NCBI GenBank assembly: GCA_947591115.1
Contig: CANQCX010000018.1
Coordinates: forward strand, 1 to 17,002
Direction: 5' to 3'
Source of the DNA: an uncultured Lachnospiraceae bacterium
GTDB lineage: Bacteria > Bacillota > Clostridia > Lachnospirales > Lachnospiraceae
Length of the DNA stretch: 17,002 nt
In this document: in pieces, positions 1 through 6,705 of the stretch
Position numbering within the stretch: position 1 is the first letter of the stretch
How the letters are laid out: each line of letters opens with the position of its first letter
Notes under the pieces: generated by a model
What the model saw: the letters and a program-made list of their open reading frames with translations, nothing else
Told to the model about the DNA's origin: nothing
Database searches by the model: none
Position numbers and translations under genes: made by a program

Positions 1-102
1 CCGGCGCATACGCATAATTACGTCGAGGTCATCTACATGTGCAGCGGAAGCACGCATCATGTCATTAACGGAACGGACGTATATTTAAATCAGGGCGATC
101 TG
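1..102 (+). pseudogene. Fragment of an AraC-family regulator (N-terminal cupin), fused into the MCP
   Basis: The first 34 codons match the pattern of the AraC-type arabinose-binding/cupin domain: an HxH metal-site-like motif (HTH, residues 3-5), YVEVIYMCSG, then VINGTDVYLNQGDL. In AraC regulators of Lachnospiraceae the GDL is normally followed by a hydrophobic strand such as LFLNQ, then the rest of the cupin and two helix-turn-helix motifs. Here it continues directly as TNRI of a HAMP domain. Only the first few cupin strands remain, so the fragment is unlikely to bind a ligand or DNA by itself. Family recognition is by eye and is the inference to test first. Confidence 0.65.
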
Positions 103-1125
103 ACGAACCGGATCCAGATCCAGATCCGTTCCAAAGACGAGATCGGTCTTTTGTCCGGAGGAATCAACGATTTTATCCAGAATCTCCAGCAGATCATGGT
201 TAAGATCAAAAACGGCTCCGAAAAAATGCAGGAATCCGTTTCCAGTATGAATAACGGCGTGCAGGATTCCAACGAGAGCGTAGGCAATGTTTCCGCCGTT
301 ATGCAGCAGTTGGCGGCAAGTATGCAGGAGGTTGCCGCGACAGTCGATGAGCTGAACGGCAGTATGCAGGAGATCATGGACGCAGTCCGCAATGTCAATC
401 AGGAAACCGAGGACGGCGACGCCTTAGTCGATGAGATTAAGGTACGCGCAACCGGCATCAAAGGCGATACGGAAGCAAAGAAGAATAATATCCAGCAGGT
501 TATGGATGAAAAACAGGTCGTTTTGATGAGCTCGATCGAGGAGAGCAAAAAGGTAGAGGAGATCAACCATCTGACGGATGATATTCTCGAAATTGCAAGC
601 CAGACGAACCTGCTGGCGTTAAACGCTTCCATCGAGGCGGCGCGCGCCGGAGAAGCCGGAAAAGGCTTTGCCGTTGTTGCGGAGGAAATTCGGGTGCTTG
701 CGGACAACAGCCGCCAGACGGCGAATAATATTCAGGAGATCAGCAAGCAGGTGGTTGAATCGGTAGAATCGCTGATGACAAATGCCAATGACCTTATTGA
801 TTTCATGCAGCAATCGGTTCTGGATGACTATAAGGAATTTGAAAGCGCGGCGGATCTGTATTATCAGGATGCGGAAAAGATGAATGTGATCGTATCTACG
901 TTTCAGGATAATATGCAGCTTCTGCAGAAAACCATGTCGGAAATGGCGGTCGGAGTGGAAAATATTTCCACAGCGATGGGCGAGAGCGCGCAGGGCGTGA
1001 CCGAAGCCGCCAATAATGTAGGGCAGCTTGCCAATTCCATTTCCGGAATCAAAGAAGAGGCGGAAAGCAATCTGAATATTTCCAACCAGCTTCAGGCGGA
1101 GGTTGACCGGTTCCGGAAGATATAA
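1..1125 (+). CDS. Methyl-accepting chemotaxis protein, 5'-partial, with an AraC-cupin-like N-terminal fragment (chimera)
   Basis: The frame is open from base 1, so the gene begins outside the window; the ATG at 37 is probably internal. Visible residues 1-34 resemble the cupin sensor domain of AraC-family regulators (HTHNYVEVIYMCSGS, then INGTDVYLNQGDL). From the QGDL motif on, the protein is an MCP: the end of a HAMP domain (QGDLTNRI, about residues 31-65), a long coiled coil, and the conserved signalling tip IASQTNLLALNASIEAARAG near residues 197-216, followed by GKGFAVVAEEIRVLA. MCPs cluster in arrays and control CheA kinase through CheW. No transmembrane segment or ligand-binding domain is visible, so as drawn the receptor would be soluble and without a complete sensor. 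The MCP part is sound and resembles the MCP at 2579-4315; the N-terminal join is odd and may be a deletion fusion or an assembly error. A terminator follows the stop. Confidence 0.85.
   Translation, partial: PAHTHNYVEVIYMCSGSTHHVINGTDVYLNQGDLTNRIQIQIRSKDEIGLLSGGINDFIQNLQQIMVKIKNGSEKMQESVSSMNNGVQDSNESVGNVSAVMQQLAASMQEVAATVDELNGSMQEIMDAVRNVNQETEDGDALVDEIKVRATGIKGDTEAKKNNIQQVMDEKQVVLMSSIEESKKVEEINHLTDDILEIASQTNLLALNASIEAARAGEAGKGFAVVAEEIRVLADNSRQTANNIQEISKQVVESVESLMTNANDLIDFMQQSVLDDYKEFESAADLYYQDAEKMNVIVSTFQDNMQLLQKTMSEMAVGVENISTAMGESAQGVTEAANNVGQLANSISGIKEEAESNLNISNQLQAEVDRFRKI
91..101 (+). other. Putative fusion junction (11-nt microhomology)
   Basis: The 11 bases CAGGGCGATCT at 91-101 encode the start of QGDL and lie exactly where the reading changes from AraC-cupin-like to HAMP-like. 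The identical 11 bases occur in the same HAMP position of the second MCP, at 3287-3297. Short identity of this kind can promote a deletion or template switch, or mislead a short-read assembler. The identity is seen directly; the mechanism is inference. Confidence 0.5.
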
Positions 1126-1143
1126 GACCAAAAAACAGCATAG

Positions 1144-1192
1144 AACGTCAAGCCAAAGAGACAACCTGCGGCTTGGCGTTTTTTCTTTTTTT
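1144..1192 (+). terminator. Rho-independent terminator after the first MCP
   Basis: An 11-bp stem pairs 1144-1154 (AACGTCAAGCC) with 1170-1180 (GGCTTGGCGTT), with one G-U pair and a 15-nt loop. A T-rich run (TTTTTTCTTTTTTT) follows. It lies 18 bp past the MCP stop codon and separates this gene from the binding protein downstream. Confidence 0.85.
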
Positions 1193-1201
1193 AGGTTATG
1201 T

Positions 1202-1230
1202 TTTACTTTTTCCGCAATCTATGGTATAAA
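1202..1230 (+). promoter_or_regulatory. Sigma-A-type promoter for the solute-binding protein/MCP pair
   Basis: The -10 box TATAAA at 1225-1230 is preceded by TGG, giving an extended -10 element. A weak -35 box TTTACT sits at 1202-1207 with a 17-bp spacer. It lies between the upstream terminator and the GTG start at 1267, so it most likely drives the binding protein and the MCP behind it. I saw no clear operator palindrome. Confidence 0.6.
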
Positions 1231-1266
1231 GATTAAGAAAGCAATTATAGATTGGGGGAAGGAAAA

Positions 1267-2562
1267 GTGAAGAAGAAATTTTTTAGAAGCATGGTTTCCG
1301 TATCGCTGTGCGGTCTTCTGGCGGCGGGCTGCGCGGGTCAAAACGCATCGGAGCCGTCTACGGAGTCCGTAGCGGAGGAGGTATTTGGGGTAGATACCGG
1401 TGCAGATACCGCGCTGGACAACGGCGACGTTACGATTACCATACGTGCGGAGGCGAACAATTTTGACGTTTTGACCAAAATGGAAAAAAGCTTTCAGGAG
1501 GAGTATGCGGGACAGGCGAATTTTACGTTTGAGTTTATCGAACAGCCGGATGCGGATACGAAAAAGGACATTCTAGGCGATATTCACAATGCCGCGGACA
1601 TCTTTTTCTTCGCGGACGACCAGCTTTCCAGCATGGTTGCCGGCGGTGCACTCGAAGCTGTACCGAATGCGGATGAAGTAAGAAAGGCCAACTCCGAAGG
1701 CTCCATAGAAGCCGCTACGATCGGCGATACGCTGTATGCGTACCCGATGAGCGCGGACAACGGCTACTTCCTGTATTACAATAAAGCGTATTTTACGGAA
1801 GAAGACGTGCAGACGCTGGATCGGGTTTTGGAGATTTGCGCGCAGAACGGAAAGAAATTTTCCATGCAGTGGGATTCCGGCTGGTACCTGTATTCGTTTT
1901 TCGGAAATACGGGAATGGAATTCGGGATCAACGACGACGGCGTAACCAATCACTGCAACTGGAATACGACCGAGGGCGCGATCACAGGCGTGGATGTGGT
2001 CAATGCAATGCTGGATATCGCGCGCAGTCCGGGATTTTTAAACGGACAAGATTCCGATTTTCCGGCGGGAGCGAAGGACGGATCGATCATCGCGGCGGTC
2101 AGCGGCGTCTGGAATGCAATGGAAATCCAGCAGGCATGGGGCGAAAATTACGCGGCGGTTAAGCTTCCGACGTTTACCTGTGCGGGACAGCAGATTCAGA
2201 TGTCTTCGTTTGTCGGCTACAAAATGGTAGGGGTAAACTCCTACAGCGATCATCTTGCATGGGCGCTGAAGTTTGCGGACTGGATCACAAATGAACAGAA
2301 TCAGACCTTGAGATTTGAGGAACGGGGACAGGGCCCGTCCAACATCAATGCGGCAGCTTCCGATGCGGTTGGACAGACTCCGGCGATACAGGCGGTGCTT
2401 GCCCAGTCGGAATACGGCGTTTTGCAGCGTGTCGGAAATAACTACTGGAATCCGTTTTTGGATTTTGGCGCAACACTGGCGGCGGGAAATCCGCAGGGAT
2501 TGGAGCCGCAGGAGATCATTGATACTCTGGTAGCCGGAATTACGGCGTCCACCGTAAACTAG
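1267..2562 (+). CDS. Extracellular solute-binding lipoprotein, sugar (maltose-type) ABC family
   Basis: This 431-residue protein binds a solute, probably an oligosaccharide, outside the membrane. It opens with a basic, hydrophobic signal peptide (MKKKFFRSM...) ending in a lipobox, LLAAGC, with Cys22 as the likely lipidation site, followed by an acidic, Ser/Thr-rich linker. The body shows group 1 solute-binding traits: DVLTKMEKSFQEEY near the start, then ADIFFFADDQLSSMVAGGAL, AYPMSADNGYFLYYNK, and VSGVWNAMEIQQAWG followed by VKLPTF. I chose GTG at 1267 over an in-frame TTG at 1252 because the purine-rich GGGGGAAGGA lies just before it and the signal peptide then starts normally. No permease or ATPase gene is adjacent. 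The next gene, 16 bp away, is an MCP, so it may act as a sensory partner. The exact ligand is unknown. Confidence 0.85.
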   Translation: MKKKFFRSMVSVSLCGLLAAGCAGQNASEPSTESVAEEVFGVDTGADTALDNGDVTITIRAEANNFDVLTKMEKSFQEEYAGQANFTFEFIEQPDADTKKDILGDIHNAADIFFFADDQLSSMVAGGALEAVPNADEVRKANSEGSIEAATIGDTLYAYPMSADNGYFLYYNKAYFTEEDVQTLDRVLEICAQNGKKFSMQWDSGWYLYSFFGNTGMEFGINDDGVTNHCNWNTTEGAITGVDVVNAMLDIARSPGFLNGQDSDFPAGAKDGSIIAAVSGVWNAMEIQQAWGENYAAVKLPTFTCAGQQIQMSSFVGYKMVGVNSYSDHLAWALKFADWITNEQNQTLRFEERGQGPSNINAAASDAVGQTPAIQAVLAQSEYGVLQRVGNNYWNPFLDFGATLAAGNPQGLEPQEIIDTLVAGITASTVN

Positions 2563-2578
2563 AAAGGAGGAGATTCCC

Positions 2579-4315
2579 ATGAGCAAACAAAAAAAGAAAG
2601 TCAGCACGAAATTGATCTTGCTTCTTCCGGTATTTATTCTCGGGATCGTGTGTCTCCTCTCGAATATTATATCCGTATGGAACCTGCAGAGCGTAAACGC
2701 CAACGCAACGCGGATGGCAAATGAATATATGGTCGGGATCAGCAAGCTTTCCGACATTCAGAAGGAAACGCAGAACGTACACCGGCTGGGACTGTCCCAT
2801 ATCGTGGCGACGGATCTGGACACGATGATCTCGCTGGTGGCGGAGATCCGGAATCAGGAAGCGGTGGTGGAAGGTTATCTGGAAGACTTCCAAAGCTTTG
2901 TAACTCCGGAGCAGCAGGAAAATTACAACGGTCTTCTGGAAAATTATCAGGGTTTGAAATGGGAGACGGCCAATCTTCTGGCATTCAGCGCAAACGGCGA
3001 TAACCAGCCGGCGTTTGCACTTGCAAACGGCGCGATTTCAGACTATTCGACCGCCATGCAGGGTTACATAGACATTCTGAGCGAGGATATGCAGACCAGA
3101 GCGCAGGAGGCAAGGGATCAGCAGGGGCGTGTTTACGCACAGGCGCTTGCACTGAGCATCATATTTGTCATTGTCAGCATTATAGCGCTGGCGGCGACGC
3201 TGCTGAGCGTATTCCGGCTGGTTATTTCCCCGCTGGGCAAAACGCAGCATGAGATCGGGAATATCATTACCGATATCGACAACCGGCAGGGCGATCTTAC
3301 CCGTCGTGTGACGATTCTTTCGAATCGGGAAATTGCCGAGGTCGGAAACGGCATCAATGTATTTATGGGAAAATTACAGGATATCTTTAAGATCATTACC
3401 AGTAATTCCCGCAAGATGGAAGAAGTGGTCAGCGAAGTGCGCGACAGCGTGCTGACGTCGAACCACAGCGTGGAGGATTTGTCCGCCTTGACGGAGGAAT
3501 TGTCCGCGACCATGCAGGAGATGTCCTCCAGCGCCTCTATTGTCAGCGCCAATGCGGATGCGGTAAAGGCGGAGGTAAATACGATGGTCGATCAGATTTC
3601 CGGCATTATGGATTACACCACCGTCATGAAGGAACATGCGGACAGCATGGAAGAAGCGGCGCGTAAAAATATGGATTCTACGGAGCGCAAGATCAGTGAC
3701 ATTATGGTGGTTCTGGAACAGGCGATCAACGAAAGCGCAAGCGTCAATCAGGTCAACAGCCTGACAAACGATATTTTAAATATTGCAAGCCAGACGAACC
3801 TGCTGTCGTTAAACGCTTCCATTGAAGCGGCAAGAGCCGGAGAAGCAGGAAGGGGCTTTGCGGTTGTTGCATCGGAGATCAGCCAGCTTGCGTCGGCCAG
3901 TCAGGAGGCTGCGAACCGGATTCAGCATATCAACGGCATTGTAACGCAGGCGGTAAATAATCTGGCGGAGAATGCCAACGATCTGGTTGTTTTCATGAAG
4001 GAGTCCATTCTTCCGGAATTCAAGAATTTCGTCAACAGCGGTACGGAGTATAAAGAGAAAGCCAATAATATCGAGTACTCCATGAGCGAATTTACGGAGC
4101 GTATGGAAGGTTTGAAAGGCACGATGGAGGAGATCGCGGATGCGATCAGCTCGGTTGCATATTCCATTAACGAGGGCGTGAACGGAATCAGCAGCGCGGC
4201 AAACAGCACCTCCGTCCTGCTGTCCGATATGGAAAGCATCGCCCGTCACATGGATGACAATCAGGCGATTGCGGCGAGCCTGAAGCAGGAGACGGAAGTC
4301 TTTACCCAGATGTAA
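2579..4315 (+). CDS. Methyl-accepting chemotaxis protein, full length
   Basis: This 578-residue chemoreceptor has the classic membrane layout. TM1 is at about residues 11-33. A mostly helical extracellular sensor of ~150 residues (about 34-187) fits a four-helix-bundle domain. TM2 is at about 188-213, and HAMP at about 214-270 contains RQGDLTRRV. The cytoplasmic hairpin has its tip near residue 401 (IASQTNLLSLNASIEAARAG, then RGFAVVASEI). A C-terminal CheR-tethering pentapeptide of the NWETF type is absent. AGGAGG lies 7-8 bases before the ATG. It sits 16 bp behind the solute-binding lipoprotein gene, so both are probably translated from one message and the lipoprotein may present ligand to this receptor. 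It is a diverged paralogue of the MCP at 1-1125. Confidence 0.95.
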   Translation: MSKQKKKVSTKLILLLPVFILGIVCLLSNIISVWNLQSVNANATRMANEYMVGISKLSDIQKETQNVHRLGLSHIVATDLDTMISLVAEIRNQEAVVEGYLEDFQSFVTPEQQENYNGLLENYQGLKWETANLLAFSANGDNQPAFALANGAISDYSTAMQGYIDILSEDMQTRAQEARDQQGRVYAQALALSIIFVIVSIIALAATLLSVFRLVISPLGKTQHEIGNIITDIDNRQGDLTRRVTILSNREIAEVGNGINVFMGKLQDIFKIITSNSRKMEEVVSEVRDSVLTSNHSVEDLSALTEELSATMQEMSSSASIVSANADAVKAEVNTMVDQISGIMDYTTVMKEHADSMEEAARKNMDSTERKISDIMVVLEQAINESASVNQVNSLTNDILNIASQTNLLSLNASIEAARAGEAGRGFAVVASEISQLASASQEAANRIQHINGIVTQAVNNLAENANDLVVFMKESILPEFKNFVNSGTEYKEKANNIEYSMSEFTERMEGLKGTMEEIADAISSVAYSINEGVNGISSAANSTSVLLSDMESIARHMDDNQAIAASLKQETEVFTQM

Positions 4316-4385
4316 AAATCTGAATATTTTAAAAAATAATGAGCAACATAAGATGGAATAAATTTTTATGAAAGGAGACCGTCTT

Positions 4386-4949
4386 ATGTCGCTCATTTAT
4401 AAGGAAATTGGAGATTTCAGCGTACAGGCATTTTGTGAGAACACATTCAAAACGATTACGAAGAAGGATATTCTTGGTAAGTGGGGTGTGTTCTTCTTTT
4501 ATCCGGCGGATTTTACGTTCGTATGTCCGACGGAATTGGAGGATCTTGCGGAACAATATGAGGAGTTTAAAAAATCCGGCTGTGAAATTTATGCCGTATC
4601 CTGCGATACGCATTACGTACACAAAGCATGGCACGATGCCTCCGAGCGTATCAAAAAGATTACGTATCCGATGCTGGCGGATCCGACTCATGCACTTGCA
4701 AAGGATTTTGAGGTGTATATCAAGTCCGACGGACTTGCCGAGCGCGGAAGTTTTATTGTAAATCCGGAAGGAAAGATCGTAGCCTACGAAGTAATAGCAG
4801 GAAACGTGGGAAGAAATGCGCAGGAGCTGCTCCGCAGGGTAAAAGCGAGCCAGTTTGTTGCAGAGCATGGCGATGAAGTGTGTCCGGCAAAATGGCAGCC
4901 GGGCGGCGAAACTTTAAAGCCGAGTCTGGATCTGGTCGGGGTGCTGTAG
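4386..4949 (+). CDS. ahpC: Alkyl hydroperoxide reductase subunit C (2-Cys peroxiredoxin)
   Basis: AhpC reduces hydrogen peroxide, organic peroxides and peroxynitrite in the cytosol. The 187-residue product matches the usual family length. The peroxidatic cysteine is Cys47 in FYPADFTFVCPTE, and the resolving cysteine is Cys166 in DEVCPAKWQPG, so it is a typical 2-Cys enzyme that works as a dimer or decamer. The start at 4386 is preceded by AAAGGAG; an in-frame ATG at 4368 lies upstream of that ribosome binding site and is rejected. The C-terminus ends DLVGVL. The reductase gene begins 2 bp after the stop, so the two are surely co-expressed. I found no convincing PerR-type palindrome in the 70 bp upstream. 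Confidence 0.95.
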   Translation: MSLIYKEIGDFSVQAFCENTFKTITKKDILGKWGVFFFYPADFTFVCPTELEDLAEQYEEFKKSGCEIYAVSCDTHYVHKAWHDASERIKKITYPMLADPTHALAKDFEVYIKSDGLAERGSFIVNPEGKIVAYEVIAGNVGRNAQELLRRVKASQFVAEHGDEVCPAKWQPGGETLKPSLDLVGVL

Positions 4950-4951
4950 CC

Positions 4952-6568
4952 ATGACAAAGGAGCAACAGGATCAGCTTTACGACGTGGTAATCATCGGCG
5001 GCGGTCCGGCAGGACTGACCGCGGCGATCTACCTTGCGCGGGCCTGCTACCGCGTGGTCGTTGTAGAAAAAGAAAAATTCGGAGGACAGATAACGATTAC
5101 GGAGGAAGTGGTCAATTATCCCGGCGTTATCCGTACCAGCGGAGAAGAACTGACCTCCCATATGAAAAAACAGGCCGAAAATTTCGGCGCGGAATTCTTG
5201 TCTGCGGAAGTGGAGTCACTGTCGGAGAACGGCGGCATCAAGGAAATTCATACGAAAACCGATACGCTGTTTTCCCTCGGGATCCTGCTTGCAACCGGAG
5301 CGCATCCGCGTATAATCGGATTTGAGGGAGAGGAAAAATACAAAGGACGCGGCGTGGCTTACTGCGCTACCTGCGACGGCGAGTTCTTTCGGGGAAAGGA
5401 AGTATTCGTCGTAGGCGGAGGCTATGCCGCCGCGCAGGAAAGCCTGTTTCTGACCAAATACGCAAGGCACATTACGGTGCTGGTAAGAGAGGAAGATTTT
5501 ACCTGTGCAAAATCCGTAGCGGATCCGGTCAAAAACCATGAAAAAATCACAGTGCATACCGGCGTCGTCGTAGAAAAGGTGGAGGGCGGTTCGGTCTTAA
5601 ACTCCATTACCTACAAAAATCTGTCAGACGGCAAAACGGTAACCTATCGAGCCGAGGACGGAGAAAATATCGGCGTCTTTGTTTTTGCCGGATATGAACC
5701 TGCAACGGCTCTTGTTGACGGCTTGGTCGAATTGAATGAACAGGGGTATGTGGTTACGGATCAAAACCAGAAAACGAGCGTTGACGGAATTTATGCGGCG
5801 GGAGACGTCTGCGTCAAGAATCTGCGTCAGGTTGTGACCGCCGTCGGCGACGGCGCGCTTGCGGCAACGGAATTGGAGCGTTACGCGGCGGCGATGCAGA
5901 CAAAAACGGGACTGCGTCCGCAGGTGCCGGTAAAGGAAAAGAAAAAAGAGAACGAAAAAGAAGAAGTGTTTACGGATGACGTGCGTTCCCAGCTTGGCAT
6001 GTTATTTGAAAAAATGGAGCATCCGCTGATCTTGCGTCTTTTTCTGGATGAAAATGCGCTGTCACGTGAATTGCACGATTATATGACGCGGCTTACCCAC
6101 ATGACGGAAAAACTTACGGTGGAAGTAGAGCCGAGCCGGAGCGCGGAGGGACTGCCCTGCGTGCGCGTCTGCCGGAAGGACGGCGTCTGGACGGGACTGG
6201 CGTTCCATGGGGTTCCGGGCGGACATGAGTTTTCTTCGTTTGTCATGGGTTTGTACAATGTGTCCGGAGAAGGGCAGCCGGTAGAGCAGTCCGTCAAAGA
6301 TCGGGTGCATAAAATTACAAAGCCGATGCATATTACGGTCATGGTATCGCTGTCCTGCACGATGTGTCCGGAGCTGGTCACTGCGGTACAGAAGCTGGCG
6401 TCCATGAATGAGAACATCAAAACCGACATCTACGATATCGCGCATTTTCCGGCGCTGCAGAAAAAGTATCAGGTTATGAGCGTTCCCTGCATGGTCATCA
6501 ATGACGGACAGCCGCTCTTTGGAAAAAAGAATCTGGAACAGGTGCTGGAGCTTCTGGAAGCGCAGTAG
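4952..6568 (+). CDS. AhpF-like peroxiredoxin reductase with permuted domain order (thioredoxin-reductase module first)
   Basis: This FAD/NAD(P)H enzyme probably passes electrons to AhpC. The 538 residues start with a thioredoxin-reductase module (about 1-310): FAD site VVIIGGGPAG near residue 12, redox motif CATC at Cys138/Cys141, NAD(P)H site VVGGGYAAAQES, and the FAD-contacting DGIYAAGDV. A charged linker rich in Lys/Glu follows at ~325-345. Two thioredoxin folds come last: one with no CxxC (~345-445) and one with CTMC at Cys469/Cys472 plus a cis-proline-like SVP. Classical AhpF (about 520 residues) has this inactive/active pair at its N-terminus. Start ATG 4952 is 2 bp after the ahpC stop; the frame is open further upstream, but inside ahpC. 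Function is inferred from domains and position; the general annotation would be thioredoxin-disulfide reductase-like. Confidence 0.88.
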   Translation: MTKEQQDQLYDVVIIGGGPAGLTAAIYLARACYRVVVVEKEKFGGQITITEEVVNYPGVIRTSGEELTSHMKKQAENFGAEFLSAEVESLSENGGIKEIHTKTDTLFSLGILLATGAHPRIIGFEGEEKYKGRGVAYCATCDGEFFRGKEVFVVGGGYAAAQESLFLTKYARHITVLVREEDFTCAKSVADPVKNHEKITVHTGVVVEKVEGGSVLNSITYKNLSDGKTVTYRAEDGENIGVFVFAGYEPATALVDGLVELNEQGYVVTDQNQKTSVDGIYAAGDVCVKNLRQVVTAVGDGALAATELERYAAAMQTKTGLRPQVPVKEKKKENEKEEVFTDDVRSQLGMLFEKMEHPLILRLFLDENALSRELHDYMTRLTHMTEKLTVEVEPSRSAEGLPCVRVCRKDGVWTGLAFHGVPGGHEFSSFVMGLYNVSGEGQPVEQSVKDRVHKITKPMHITVMVSLSCTMCPELVTAVQKLASMNENIKTDIYDIAHFPALQKKYQVMSVPCMVINDGQPLFGKKNLEQVLELLEAQ

Positions 6569-6577
6569 CGGCGGCAT

Positions 6578-6615
6578 GGCACAAAGCAGACGCCGTCTCG
6601 GCTGCGCTTTGTGCC
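6578..6615 (+). terminator. Likely terminator after the ahpC-reductase pair
   Basis: A perfect 10-bp stem pairs 6578-6587 (GGCACAAAGC) with 6606-6615 (GCTTTGTGCC), with an 18-nt loop that can fold further. The following run is only moderately T-rich (GCTGTTCATTTTCG), so termination may be partial. It lies 10 bp past the reductase stop and before the pyruvate kinase promoter region. Confidence 0.55.
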
Positions 6616-6640
6616 GCTGTTCATTTTCGTAAAAAAATAT

Positions 6641-6670
6641 TTGACGTATATAGCGGTTTGAGGGAAAATA
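6641..6670 (+). promoter_or_regulatory. Possible promoter for pyruvate kinase
   Basis: TTGACG at 6641-6646 is a good -35 box. The -10 match is weak: AAAATA at 6665-6670 with an 18-bp spacer. A second TATATA at 6647-6652 is also possible as a -10. The position after the hairpin and before the pyruvate kinase start is right, but the exact boxes are uncertain. Confidence 0.35.
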
Positions 6671-6705
6671 AAAGAAAAAGATTTATGATAGACAGGGGGG
6701 TTCAC

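Noticed and set aside
619..1164. Long open frame on the minus strand opposite the first MCP
   Set aside because: It mirrors a strongly conserved MCP coding region, lacks family features and a ribosome binding site. The same holds for the other minus-strand frames in the window.
4316..4385. Possible PerR-type operator or promoter before ahpC
   Set aside because: The region is AT-rich and has TAAGAT at 4349-4354, but no acceptable -35 box and no PerR-like palindrome, so I do not list a site.
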